NCBI RefSeq assembly: GCF_000833025.1
Contig: NZ_CP010817.1
Span: 3,596,001 to 3,660,000 of the forward strand
Direction: 5' to 3'
Length of the DNA: 64,000 bases
Source: Myroides profundi
Lineage (GTDB): Bacteria > Bacteroidota > Bacteroidia > Flavobacteriales > Flavobacteriaceae
Within the stretch, counting starts at the first letter, position 1. The number at the start of each line of letters is the position of its first letter. Below, piece after piece: positions 37,336 to 45,974 of the stretch. A program made the translations under genes and the position numbers. A model generated the notes under the pieces. That model had not been told where the DNA came from, searched no databases, and worked only from the letters and a program-made list of their open reading frames with translations.

Positions 37336-37664
37336 TGGAACTAAACTTACCTGATAAACGATACTATAGCATTGGCGAACTTGCCAAGGCATTTGATGTA
37401 AATGCTTCGTTATTGCGATTCTGGGAGAAAGAATTTGACATTATCAAACCTAGAAAGAACGCAAAAGGAAATCGAATGTTCACACCTCAGGATGTGCAAA
37501 ATCTTCAACTCATCTATCACCTAGTGAAAGAAAGAGGATTCACACTAGACGGTGCTAAAGAACACATGAAGAAAAATGCAAAAGACATTATGGATAACTT
37601 CGAAATCATACAAAAACTAGAAGGAATCAAAACAGCGCTACTGAATATTAAAAATGAACTCTAA
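37335..37664 (+). CDS. MerR-family transcriptional regulator
   Basis: 109 residues. The HTH begins Y-Y-S-I-G-E-L-A-K-A-F-D-V-N and continues L-R-F-W-E-K-E-F-D-I-I-K-P with the MerR wing (K-G-N-R-M-F-T). A helical dimerisation end follows. No metal-binding cysteines are present, so the effector is unknown. Start overlaps the M23 gene stop by one base (TAATG), which indicates translational coupling. LemA follows 17 bases later. Confidence 0.9.
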   Translation: MELNLPDKRYYSIGELAKAFDVNASLLRFWEKEFDIIKPRKNAKGNRMFTPQDVQNLQLIYHLVKERGFTLDGAKEHMKKNAKDIMDNFEIIQKLEGIKTALLNIKNEL

Positions 37665-37681
37665 ATAACAATAAAATCAAA

Positions 37682-38266
37682 ATGAAAAAAGCTTTACCAA
37701 TTATCATCGTACTTGTAGTATTAATCGGAGGATTCTTTATGTATTCAATGAGTGTACGCAACAAAGCATTAGCATTTGACCAAGAAGTTAATACCTCATG
37801 GGCAGATGTACAAGGGGCTTACCAACGTAGAAACGACCTTATCGGAAACTTAGTAAACACTGTAAAAGGGGCTGCAGATTTCGAAAAATCAACATTAGAA
37901 GCTGTAGTAAATGCGCGTGCAAAAGCTACTTCTATTAATATAGATCCATCTAATGTAACTCCTGAACAATTCCAAGAATTCCAACAAGCTCAATCTGGTG
38001 TATCTAGTGCTTTAGGAAGACTATTAGTAACTGTAGAGAAATACCCTGATTTAAAAACAAATCAAAACTTCTTAAAACTACAGGATGAACTAGCTAGTAC
38101 AGAGAATCAGATCTTTACTCAACGCAGTCGTTTTAATCAGACTGTAAAAGCATACAACACTTATATTGGTGGAGAACCACAAACTTATTTTTTAGGAAAA
38201 TACCAACCTAGAGCGCACTTCCAAGCTGAAGCTGGAGCTGAAAAAGCACCTAAAGTAGAATTCTAA
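37682..38266 (+). CDS. LemA family protein
   Basis: 194 residues, normal for LemA. An N-terminal membrane segment (about 5-21) is followed by a helical domain with the conserved N-T-S-W-A-D-V-Q-x-x-Y-Q-R-R-N-D-L-I-G-N-L-V-x-T-V-K-G motif and the F-Q-x-x-Q-x-G-V-S-S-A-L-G-R-L segment. The function of LemA is not established; its pairing with TPM-domain genes, as here, is common. It belongs to the operon from the M23 peptidase to the second TPM protein. Confidence 0.93.
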   Translation: MKKALPIIIVLVVLIGGFFMYSMSVRNKALAFDQEVNTSWADVQGAYQRRNDLIGNLVNTVKGAADFEKSTLEAVVNARAKATSINIDPSNVTPEQFQEFQQAQSGVSSALGRLLVTVEKYPDLKTNQNFLKLQDELASTENQIFTQRSRFNQTVKAYNTYIGGEPQTYFLGKYQPRAHFQAEAGAEKAPKVEF

Positions 38267-38277
38267 AAAACTATAAA

Positions 38278-38718
38278 ATGGATAGACTAAGAGAGTTTTT
38301 AACCAAAACGGATGAAGAAGAAATTGTTCTTGCTATTACTCAAGCAGAGAAGAATACTTCTGGAGAGATTAGAGTTCATATCGAAACGACTTCTAAGAAA
38401 GATCCTTTTGAAAGAGCTCAGGAGGTCTTCTTCGAATTAGGCATAGATAAGACAGCTGCTAGAAATGGTGTGCTGTTTTACATCTGTATTAACTCTAAAG
38501 CATTCGTGATACTAGGTGATCAAGGAATAGACCATAAAGTTAAATCAGACAACTTCTGGGAAGGAACCAAAGAACTAGTCATTAATCACTTCAGACAAGG
38601 TCTGTTCAAAGAAGGATTAGTCTACGGTATCCTAAAAGCAGGAAGTCAACTAAAAGTACACTTCCCTTCTCTAGAAGAAAATAAGAACGAATTATCAAAC
38701 GAAATTTCAAAAGCATAA
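38278..38718 (+). CDS. TPM-domain protein, soluble
   Basis: 146 residues of a single TPM domain without signal peptide or membrane segment. The family phrases are A-I-T-Q-A-E-K-N-T-S-G-E-I-R-V-H and R-N-G-V-L-F-Y-I-C. TPM_phosphatase domains are proposed phosphatases, but proof for this family is weak. It lies between LemA and a second, membrane-anchored TPM protein, a common Bacteroidota pattern. Confidence 0.9.
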   Translation: MDRLREFLTKTDEEEIVLAITQAEKNTSGEIRVHIETTSKKDPFERAQEVFFELGIDKTAARNGVLFYICINSKAFVILGDQGIDHKVKSDNFWEGTKELVINHFRQGLFKEGLVYGILKAGSQLKVHFPSLEENKNELSNEISKA

Positions 38719-38722
38719 ATCA

Positions 38723-39553
38723 ATGATCAAGCTATTACTAAAAGCATATCATTTTATAACCCTGATTATAATTCTATTATTGTCACAGGTAACTTATGCA
38801 CAATTAGACGTTCCAAAGAAACCCTCTTTCCAAACTTCTGTATACGACTATGCTACCATACTAGAAGAGAATCAAATGAAGCAATTAGAGCGCAAACTCA
38901 TTGCTTATAGTGATTCTACTTCAACTCAAATAGTACTAATTACCATTCCTTCTCTAAAAGGAGAAAATATTGGTATACTAGGACCTAAATGGGGACAAGA
39001 ATGGGGCATCGGACAGAAAGGAAAGGACAATGGTATCGTTATCCTAATGGCGGCAAAAGAACGTCAGATCGGTATCTACCCAGGTTACGGAGTAGAACAC
39101 CTTATCACAGCTGGACAAGGAGGAGAGATTATCCGTAATATCATTATCCCAGAGTTTAAGCGCAATGATTATTACGCAGGATTAGACAAAGGGACAGATG
39201 CTATCTTCGAGCTATTGACTGGTACCTATAAGGCAGACAAGACTGTTAGAACAGATGGTGATAATAGTATCGGTGGTCTAGCGTGTTTAGGAATCATTAT
39301 ACTGATCATCGTACTGACTATCGTATTCGGTAAGAAAGATAACAATGGAAGAGGCGGAGGTAATCATCGCTCACGTGACTTTGGAAGTAGCCTACTAGAC
39401 ATCCTCGTATTAAGCAGTCTTGGCCGTGGTGGCGGAGGCGGTGGAAGCTTCGGTGGCGGTGGTGGCTTCGGAAGTGGAGGCGGTGGCGGAGGCTTCAGTG
39501 GAGGCTTTGGCGGCGGTGGATTCTCCGGAGGAGGATCTAGCGGTAGCTGGTAG
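38723..39553 (+). CDS. TPM-domain protein with membrane segment and glycine-rich tail (YgcG-like)
   Basis: 276 residues. A signal peptide or leader (to about A26) precedes the TPM domain (about 35-170, with V-Y-D-Y-A-T-I-L-E and G-K-D-N-G-I-V-I-L-M). A hydrophobic segment follows at about 184-202. The C-terminal 60 residues are almost pure Gly/Phe/Ser, as in YgcG-like proteins. The tail is low complexity and looks genuine, since the codons vary. It is the last gene of the operon, followed by a terminator. Confidence 0.92.
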   Translation: MIKLLLKAYHFITLIIILLLSQVTYAQLDVPKKPSFQTSVYDYATILEENQMKQLERKLIAYSDSTSTQIVLITIPSLKGENIGILGPKWGQEWGIGQKGKDNGIVILMAAKERQIGIYPGYGVEHLITAGQGGEIIRNIIIPEFKRNDYYAGLDKGTDAIFELLTGTYKADKTVRTDGDNSIGGLACLGIIILIIVLTIVFGKKDNNGRGGGNHRSRDFGSSLLDILVLSSLGRGGGGGGSFGGGGGFGSGGGGGGFSGGFGGGGFSGGGSSGSW

Positions 39554-39575
39554 ACATACGTCATTCTAAACATAT

Positions 39576-39627
39576 AAGCAGGTAATATAGTAAGTGCTAG
39601 TCGCTTCTACATTACCTGCTTTTTTTA
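39576..39627 (+). terminator. Terminator of the M23-MerR-LemA-TPM operon
   Basis: AAGCAGGTAAT (39576-39586) pairs with ATTACCTGCTT (39611-39621), followed by a run of T. The loop is longer than usual and has its own weak pairing. Confidence 0.85.
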
Positions 39628-39681
39628 TGCACTCACGCTTGCTTTCATTAAAACACAACTACTTTACACCTCCATACTGAC

Positions 39682-39757
39682 ACCGTTATTTCACTAAATA
39701 AAACGGAGTCAGTACGGACTCATAACGGACTCACTACGGACTCAGTCCGCATAAATC
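39682..39757. repeat. Array of 11-bp units between the TPM operon and an outer-membrane gene
   Basis: Four consecutive 11-bp units start at 39703: ACGGAGTCAGT, ACGGACTCATA, ACGGACTCACT and ACGGACTCAGT. A fifth position reads CCGCATAAATC. The array ends in the perfect palindrome CGGACTCAGTCCG (39737-39749). Just before it, CCGTT (39683) and AACGG form a further inverted repeat. The CGCATAAA...AGGCAA words recur in the other array at 23544-23560. Confidence 0.75.
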
Positions 39758-39812
39758 AAAAAGGCAAGTCGGGTATAACTCCTATTCTAGCTATACTCGA
39801 CTTGCCTTTATT
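39758..39812 (-). terminator. Terminator of the outer-membrane beta-barrel gene
   Basis: AAGGCAAGTCG and CGACTTGCCTT form an 11-bp stem continuing as GTATA/TATAC with one mismatch. A-run and T-run flank it, so it may act on both strands. Confidence 0.85.
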
Positions 39813-39844
39813 ATATTTTCTTGTATTTTACTTATGTACTGTTT

Positions 39845-42589
39845 TTAATAACTCATCACACGCATCGGTCTAGAGACTCCTCCTCTTCCTTTATTCCCTC
39901 CTTTTTTAGTTCCAGCGAACTCATTAAGCTTATAAGTCAGTGAGAACATCACATATCGCTTCAGTACTAAACTCTCAGAATCCACTATCTGCATTGGGTC
40001 TATCGTACGTGTACTACTTGTATTCTGATTTAATACATCATACACTTTCACCTTAGCACTGAATTTGTCTTTATAGAAATCATACGCTAGACTAATATTC
40101 CACATATAGAAATCCTTCTTAAATCCTTTAGCAATCTGTGAATTATAATTATAAGCAAAGTCGTTACCAAATGTAAACTTCTTCGGCCAATATGTTGTAG
40201 TCTGTATATTGAATCTATGTGTAAAGTTAGAAGCCTTATCTACTGAAAAATTAGTATAACTCGTTGTATTATAATTATAGTTATACGATGGTTTTATAGA
40301 CACCCATTCTCCGTAATCATAGGTTAGATACACACGTGGCCCCATCGTATTCCCTCTAGCGGTATAAGTCTCTCCGTCTATATACCCATTATTAATGGTC
40401 TGATTATATCTAAACATAATACCGTATCTCAGCGCATGCTCACCCCATTTACTATTCTTAAACCAGTCAGCCGTAACTCCCCATTGATAGTTCCCCTGTA
40501 TATTCTTATACGTAGAGATAGCCTTCTTATCCTCATCATAGATTACAGATCCTACTATACTATTGTCAAATATTCCTGCATTAGCCGAAATACTATATCC
40601 AGCACGAGTCTGAAAGTCATACGAACGGTAGCTCAAATTAACGTTATGCTGCCCAGTAGGTTTTAGATCAGGGTTACCGATCGTAGTCGTTAATGGGTTA
40701 GAGATATCTGTGATGTCAAGTAACTGGCTTGCGCTTTGATAATTGACATTATATCGATAGATACCGAATAGACTCTTATCCTTCGTCAGTCTATAATTAA
40801 TCATTGCATTAATATTCGGGTCGATATAGTGTTTATCTAGACTATACCACTTCGCATTATAAAGAGCAGTAGCTGTATTCTTAACGATCTGAGTTCTCGT
40901 TGAAATATTAATATTGTACTTATTCTTATTCAACGCAAAGTTTACATAAGGAGACACCTTATTCCCAATATCCGTATATCTATTTGTCTCTAGTACATTG
41001 ACATCAGTATAGCCCTGTTCTGTCTCATTATAGTTAAATACTTGGAGATCATTAATGCTCTGATCTCTACTCCAGTCCACCCCTACAGATACTCTTAATG
41101 AATCTGTGATAGGCTGTGTGAACTTTACAGATAGACCATAACTATCCGTAGTCGTATAATTCTTTCTATACTGTCTACGCCAATCTTCTTCTGTATCTGA
41201 TTGAAAAAACTGCGTCAGAGACTCGCTCAATGCATTATTCGTAGCACTCCTATTACTGTTATTAAAACCGATGCTTAAATATTGTCCTTCTTTTTTAAAC
41301 TTGCGCGTATACTGTGCAGACGAACCAAAACTATCAGAATTCCCTCTAGATGATGAATGAGCATTGCTACTATTCAGTTTTTCTCCATTCTCATCATAAG
41401 ATACTTGATTGCTCTCACTAGTCGAATAGGTGTGATCTGTACTAAAATGAGGGCTAAAATAGAAAGCGTCTTTTTCTCCCATATAATCTACAGATACATT
41501 CCCTCTATGCCCTTCATTCCCTCCTAGTGAAGAAGAATTAGAATCTGTGCTAAACTGCCCTGAAGGCAAAAACTTAGTACTAGACGACTTATTAGCTTGT
41601 TCTGTCTCTGCAAAATTATAATCGTAACTACCATTAACCTTGAGCTTATCAGATACATCCTCTACAAAGTTTAGCCCTAACATACGCGATTCTGTAAGCC
41701 CTCCTCTAGAGCGCCCCGTACGCATATTATCAAACACCTTGTCCATAGAGAATCCAACAGCATTGATATTATTAGCAGATCCAATCAAACTAATCTTTCT
41801 ACGCTTATTAAAGGCATTTAAGAACATTCCTGCTTCATAATGCTCATCTGTTCCATATCCACCTGATACTCGCCCAAAGTGCCCTTTATTCTTATCCTCG
41901 TCTATCGTGATATTGATACTCGCATCATCTGTTCTACTGCGTTCACCTGTGAATTTTTCTTTCTTAGTCTTTTTTTCAGTGACCTGTACTTTCTTGATAA
42001 TCTCAGCAGGCAAGTTCTCTAGTGCTACTGCTCCATCTTCGTTAAAGAAAGGTTTACCATTGACTAAGATTTCATTGACAGGCTTACCATTGACTGTAAT
42101 CTTTTTATTCTCATCTAGCTGCACCCCTGGTAGATTCTTTAAAAGCTCTTCAAGATTAGCATCAGGTCTTACCTTAAACGAAGCGGCATTAAACTCTAAA
42201 GTATCTTTCTTCATTCGAATAGGAGGAGCATCAGCCACTATCAATACTTCGTCTAGCTGATTTCCATATTCTTTAAGGATAAGTGTTTTAAGGTCTATAT
42301 TATCTTGTACCCCATTTTCAAACTTCTTAGCATAATCTTGGTACCCTACCATAGAAAGCTTGAGCACTGAAGGGTCAGATAGCTTACTGAAGGCAAGCTT
42401 AAAGTTACCTTTGACATCCGTCATGGTGTACTCCACTAGCGTAGAATCTTTCTCTTTCGATAGATATACCGTCACCGCTTCTATCGGTTGTTTTAAACTA
42501 TCTACTACTGTCCCAGTAATATTCACAGTGCTCTGTGAGTACATATTCACACAGGAGATTAATAGTAGTAACGTCAATAAGTTTCTCAT
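39845..42589 (-). CDS. Outer-membrane beta-barrel protein with carboxypeptidase-regulatory-like domain (TonB-receptor-like)
   Basis: 914 residues from the ATG at 42589; an in-frame TTG further upstream is rejected because the signal peptide MRNLLTLLLLISCVNMYSQ starts here. A regulatory-like domain (about 22-100, with G-T-V-V-D-S-L-K-Q-P-I) precedes a plug-like region (L-P-G-V-Q-L-D, I-T-V-N-G-K-P-V) and a large Tyr/Asn-rich barrel. It fits the outer-membrane beta-barrel family common in Flavobacteriia, which is related to TonB-dependent receptors but does not pair with SusD. The substrate is unknown. The C-terminus is a basic, Gly-rich tail. Confidence 0.88.
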   Translation of the reverse strand: MRNLLTLLLLISCVNMYSQSTVNITGTVVDSLKQPIEAVTVYLSKEKDSTLVEYTMTDVKGNFKLAFSKLSDPSVLKLSMVGYQDYAKKFENGVQDNIDLKTLILKEYGNQLDEVLIVADAPPIRMKKDTLEFNAASFKVRPDANLEELLKNLPGVQLDENKKITVNGKPVNEILVNGKPFFNEDGAVALENLPAEIIKKVQVTEKKTKKEKFTGERSRTDDASINITIDEDKNKGHFGRVSGGYGTDEHYEAGMFLNAFNKRRKISLIGSANNINAVGFSMDKVFDNMRTGRSRGGLTESRMLGLNFVEDVSDKLKVNGSYDYNFAETEQANKSSSTKFLPSGQFSTDSNSSSLGGNEGHRGNVSVDYMGEKDAFYFSPHFSTDHTYSTSESNQVSYDENGEKLNSSNAHSSSRGNSDSFGSSAQYTRKFKKEGQYLSIGFNNSNRSATNNALSESLTQFFQSDTEEDWRRQYRKNYTTTDSYGLSVKFTQPITDSLRVSVGVDWSRDQSINDLQVFNYNETEQGYTDVNVLETNRYTDIGNKVSPYVNFALNKNKYNINISTRTQIVKNTATALYNAKWYSLDKHYIDPNINAMINYRLTKDKSLFGIYRYNVNYQSASQLLDITDISNPLTTTIGNPDLKPTGQHNVNLSYRSYDFQTRAGYSISANAGIFDNSIVGSVIYDEDKKAISTYKNIQGNYQWGVTADWFKNSKWGEHALRYGIMFRYNQTINNGYIDGETYTARGNTMGPRVYLTYDYGEWVSIKPSYNYNYNTTSYTNFSVDKASNFTHRFNIQTTTYWPKKFTFGNDFAYNYNSQIAKGFKKDFYMWNISLAYDFYKDKFSAKVKVYDVLNQNTSSTRTIDPMQIVDSESLVLKRYVMFSLTYKLNEFAGTKKGGNKGRGGVSRPMRVMSY

Positions 42590-42649
42590 AAAAAAAGCGG
42601 TCAATGTTATTACACAAAGACCGCTAGTATATATAGAATATATTACTTA

Positions 42650-43960
42650 CTATTTCTGACGGAAATAAATATCGATAGGCACACCACTGAAGTTGTACAT
42701 TTCTCTTAACTTATTCTCAATATATCGTTTGTAAGGGTCTTTGATATATTGTGGCAAGTTAGCAAAAAATACGAATTGAGGTGTAGCTGTAGGCAATTGC
42801 ATACAGTATTTTATCTTGATATATTTTCCTTTAATTGCAGGAGGTGGCGTATTCTCTACGATAGGCAACATCGCTTCATTAAATTTAGAAGTCGAAATTC
42901 TTGCTTTTCTATTTTCATATACTTCCACAGCAGTCTCTAACGCTTTTAATAAACGCTGTTTAGTCACTGTAGATGTAAAGATAATAGGCACATCTGTAAA
43001 TGGCGCGATCTCTTGACGGATTCTATCTTCAAATTGTTTAGTAGTCATAGTATCTTTCTCTACTAAATCCCACTTGTTTACAAGGATAACAACCCCTTTT
43101 CTATTCTTCTCTGCTAACCAGAATATATTCTGATCCTGTCCTTCGAACCCGCGTGTAGCATCTACCATAAGGATACATACATCACTGTGCTCGATAGCTC
43201 TCACAGATCTCATCACTGAGTAAAACTCTAAGTCTTCTTTTACTTTTGATTTTCTACGGATACCCGCAGTATCTACTAAGTTAAAGTCAAAACCAAACTG
43301 TGTAAAACGCGTATCAATAGCATCACGTGTAGTACCAGCAATATCTGTAACGATATAACGATCTTCACCGATAAGTGCATTGATAAAACTAGATTTACCA
43401 GCATTAGGACGACCTACAACACAAAAACGTGGTAACTCTTCTTCTTCTGTCTCTCTTACTTCTTCTTCTGGTAATGCAGCTACTACAGCATCTAATAGAT
43501 CTCCAGTACCACTTCCACTCATCCCTGCGATAGGGTATATCTCTCCTAAACCTAGGTTATAGAACTCGAATGTATCATCCATACGCTTCGAGCTGTCTAC
43601 TTTATTAACAGCTACGAATACAGGTTTAGTCTCCTTGCGCAATAAACGAGCTACTTCAGCATCCATAGGTGTGATACCTTCTTCTACATCTACTACGAAT
43701 ATTACTACATCACACTCTTCAATAGCTAAAGATACTTGACGTCTAATCTCACCTTCAAAAACGTCGTCAGATCCTTTTATATATCCTCCAGTGTCAATCA
43801 CTGAGAACTCTCTTCCATTCCACTCTGACTTGCCGTAGTTTCTATCACGTGTCACTCCACTAACCGAATCTACGATGGCATCTCTTCTTTGAATCAATCG
43901 ATTAAAAAAAGTTGACTTCCCTACGTTTGGTCTACCAACTATGGCTACTATATTACTCAT
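42650..43960 (-). CDS. der: Ribosome biogenesis GTPase Der (EngA)
   Basis: 436 residues. Two tandem GTPase domains are seen: G-R-P-N-V-G-K-S at 9-16 and G-R-P-N-A-G-K-S at 183-190, each with D-T-x-G and N-K-x-D motifs. A C-terminal KH-like domain starts at about 350. Der binds the 50S subunit and is essential for its assembly. It lies between the outer-membrane gene and era; the two GTPases are neighbours but each has its own -7 element. Confidence 0.98.
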   Translation of the reverse strand: MSNIVAIVGRPNVGKSTFFNRLIQRRDAIVDSVSGVTRDRNYGKSEWNGREFSVIDTGGYIKGSDDVFEGEIRRQVSLAIEECDVVIFVVDVEEGITPMDAEVARLLRKETKPVFVAVNKVDSSKRMDDTFEFYNLGLGEIYPIAGMSGSGTGDLLDAVVAALPEEEVRETEEEELPRFCVVGRPNAGKSSFINALIGEDRYIVTDIAGTTRDAIDTRFTQFGFDFNLVDTAGIRRKSKVKEDLEFYSVMRSVRAIEHSDVCILMVDATRGFEGQDQNIFWLAEKNRKGVVILVNKWDLVEKDTMTTKQFEDRIRQEIAPFTDVPIIFTSTVTKQRLLKALETAVEVYENRKARISTSKFNEAMLPIVENTPPPAIKGKYIKIKYCMQLPTATPQFVFFANLPQYIKDPYKRYIENKLREMYNFSGVPIDIYFRQK

Positions 43961-43979
43961 AAATATTTTAAATATGTCG

Positions 43980-43987
43980 CAAAGTTA
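43980..43987 (-). promoter_or_regulatory. -7 element (TAACTTTG) of der
   Basis: TAACTTTG on the minus strand fits TAnnTTTG and lies 20 bases before the der start at 43960. Confidence 0.5.
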
Positions 43988-44027
43988 GTATTTCAATGCG
44001 ATATTTTAATGATTATTTTATTATTCC

Positions 44028-44915
44028 TTATTTCTTTTGATTATATCCGAAACGACGTAGTTGATAGTCGCTCGATCTCCAATCTTTATTCACCTTTACG
44101 AATAGTTCTAAGTGAACTTTCTTCATAAAGAATTGTTCCATTTCTTCTCTAGATGTTATCCCTACTTTCTTTAAAGCAGCACCTTTATGTCCGATGATAA
44201 TCCCCTTCTGACTATCTCGCTCTACCATAATGACAGCTTTGATACGAATGATATTCTCTTCTTCTTTAAACTCTTCTGTCTCTACCTCTACAGCATAAGG
44301 CACCTCCTTATCATAGTTAAGCAATATCTTCTCACGAATAATCTCGTTTACGAAGAAACGCTCTGACTTATCTGTTAGGGCATCTTTAGGGAAATACGGT
44401 GGAGATACTGGCAATAGTTCTATGATGCGATCATATACAGCCTGAGTATTAAACTTCTCTAAAGCAGATATTGGGAATATCTCAGCATTAGGAACCTTCT
44501 CACTCCATAAGGCTACTTGTTCTTCTAGTTGTTCTTGATTAGATTTGTCTATCTTATTTAGAAGCAACATTACAGGTACTTTAGAGTTGTTTATCCTAGC
44601 GAAGAACGCTTCATCTTTTAACTCTCTCTCCCCTATCTCTACCATATAAATCAATACATCCGCATCCTCAAAAGCAGATTTAACGAAATCCATCATTGAT
44701 TCTTGTAATTCGTATGCAGGCTTAATAATACCAGGAGTATCTGAGAAAACGATCTGATAATCATCTCCATTTACGATTCCTAATATTCTATGTCTAGTAG
44801 TCTGTGCTTTAGAAGTGATGATAGACAATCTCTCTCCTACTAAAGCATTCATTAGTGTTGATTTACCTACATTTGGATTACCAATAATGTTAACGTAACC
44901 AGCTTTATGCGTCAT
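44028..44915 (-). CDS. era: GTPase Era
   Basis: 295 residues from the ATG at 44915 (MTHKAGYVNIIGNPNVGKST). An in-frame TTG at 44939 would lie upstream of the predicted transcription start, so it is rejected. Walker A is G-N-P-N-V-G-K-S at 12-19, the switch is D-T-P-G, and N-K-I-D is G4. The C-terminal KH domain has G-I-I-I-G-H-K-G. Era binds 16S rRNA and checks 30S maturation. Confidence 0.97.
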   Translation of the reverse strand: MTHKAGYVNIIGNPNVGKSTLMNALVGERLSIITSKAQTTRHRILGIVNGDDYQIVFSDTPGIIKPAYELQESMMDFVKSAFEDADVLIYMVEIGERELKDEAFFARINNSKVPVMLLLNKIDKSNQEQLEEQVALWSEKVPNAEIFPISALEKFNTQAVYDRIIELLPVSPPYFPKDALTDKSERFFVNEIIREKILLNYDKEVPYAVEVETEEFKEEENIIRIKAVIMVERDSQKGIIIGHKGAALKKVGITSREEMEQFFMKKVHLELFVKVNKDWRSSDYQLRRFGYNQKK

Positions 44916-44936
44916 ATTATTTAATTTTTTCGGTAG

Positions 44937-44944
44937 CAAAGGTA
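44937..44944 (-). promoter_or_regulatory. -7 element (TACCTTTG) of era
   Basis: The octamer fits TAnnTTTG and lies 22 bases before the era ATG at 44915. It overlaps the alternative TTG start, which argues for the ATG. Confidence 0.5.
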
Positions 44945-45072
44945 GCTTATATCAATGACATAGGAAAAATTAAATATTATTTATAACAACACTTTATATA
45001 TATTTAGCTTTTGAAATATAGATAAACAATTAACCTATCTGAGGTTATATACTTAAAAATAGAAGAGAACAA

Positions 45073-45729
45073 ATGATAGAAGAGAACAAAAAACATTGGT
45101 CTAAAGTAGAATACCTACACGAAACAGTCAAGAATCCTAATATACATATCAAGGGAACAACAAGTTATTACAGCAATGCCTGGACGGGCAGCTTTGAAGA
45201 TAGTGTAGTACGTTATCTATACGGAGACGAATACAGTCTACAAGCTTGGGAACCACTATGGCATATAGATCAGCTATACATAGGATCCCATGTCTGTATA
45301 GCAGCGGAAGTCGTTATCTTAATGGGAGGGAATAATACACATCGCACAGATTGGTTTAGTCTATACCCTTATCTAGATGTGATACAAGAAGCGTATCAAG
45401 CAAAAGGAGATACGACGATAGGTGATGGCGCATGGTTAGGTATGCGATCTATGATCATGCCTGGTATCACTATAGGTGAAGGAGCTATTATTGCTTCAGG
45501 TGCTGTCGTTATAAAGGATGTCGAACCGTATACTATCGTAGCTGGTAACCCTGCAAAACCAATAAAACAGCGTTTCTCAGAAGAAATAATAAAAAAGTTA
45601 TTGGATTTAAAAATTTATGATTGGTCAGAAGAAAAACTAAACCATCTCCTTAAACACCTATGTAACAATGATATTAAGGCTTTAGAATTAGCTCATTCTG
45701 AGTATATACAAGGCTTACAATCAAAATAA
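45073..45729 (+). CDS. Type B (CatB/Vat-like) xenobiotic acetyltransferase
   Basis: 218 residues of the left-handed beta-helix (hexapeptide) acetyltransferase type. V-K-N-P-N-I and S-Y-Y-S near the N-terminus, N-N-T-H-R-T-D-W with the catalytic-type H90, and the repeats I-G-D-G-A-W-L-G, I-M-P-G-I-T-I-G-E-G-A-I-I and A-G-N-P-A-K-P-I follow CatB chloramphenicol acetyltransferases and streptogramin acetyltransferases. These inactivate drugs with acetyl-CoA. Sequence alone does not show whether this enzyme confers resistance; it may have a housekeeping substrate. It stands alone beside an initiator tRNA gene. Confidence 0.85.
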   Translation: MIEENKKHWSKVEYLHETVKNPNIHIKGTTSYYSNAWTGSFEDSVVRYLYGDEYSLQAWEPLWHIDQLYIGSHVCIAAEVVILMGGNNTHRTDWFSLYPYLDVIQEAYQAKGDTTIGDGAWLGMRSMIMPGITIGEGAIIASGAVVIKDVEPYTIVAGNPAKPIKQRFSEEIIKKLLDLKIYDWSEEKLNHLLKHLCNNDIKALELAHSEYIQGLQSK

Positions 45730-45762
45730 AAGTAAAAAAGAGCGAATTATTTTAGGGACTCA

Positions 45763-45795
45763 TTTGTGAGTTCCAAATATTCGTTCTATATTTGC
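45763..45795 (+). promoter_or_regulatory. Promoter of initiator tRNA copy 1
   Basis: TTTG (45763-45766) and TATATTTG (45788-45795) match the Bacteroidota -33 and -7 elements, with 21 bases between them. The tRNA starts 12 bases after the -7 element. Confidence 0.7.
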
Positions 45796-45806
45796 ACCAC
45801 AATAAC

Positions 45807-45879
45807 GCGGGATAGAGCAGTAGGCAGCTCGTCGGGCTCATAACCCGAAGGTCACAGGTTCGAGTCCTGTTCCCGCTAC
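45807..45879 (+). tRNA. tRNA-fMet (CAU), copy 1
   Basis: 73 nt fold as a cloverleaf with anticodon CAT. Initiator features are three G:C pairs in the anticodon stem (GGG/CCC), A11:U24 in the D stem and a mismatch at the first acceptor pair. The mismatch is C1-U72 rather than the C1-A72 of E. coli. The 3' CCA is not encoded. Identical to the copy at 47335. Confidence 0.93.
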
Positions 45880-45886
45880 TAAGTAA

Positions 45887-45916
45887 AAGCCATTTCTAAC
45901 GAAGTGGCTTTTTTTA
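45887..45916 (+). terminator. Terminator of tRNA-fMet copy 1
   Basis: AAAAGCCATTTC, a TAAC loop and GAAGTGGCTTTT form a stem with one wobble, followed by T's. Confidence 0.88.
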
Positions 45917-45974
45917 TATCCCTACTTTAGTTTAATTCAGATTTTTATCAAGAACAAATAATACATTGTCAAAA

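Noticed and set aside
39364..39573. Proline-rich minus-strand frame
   Set aside because: Antisense shadow of the glycine-rich tail of the TPM protein.
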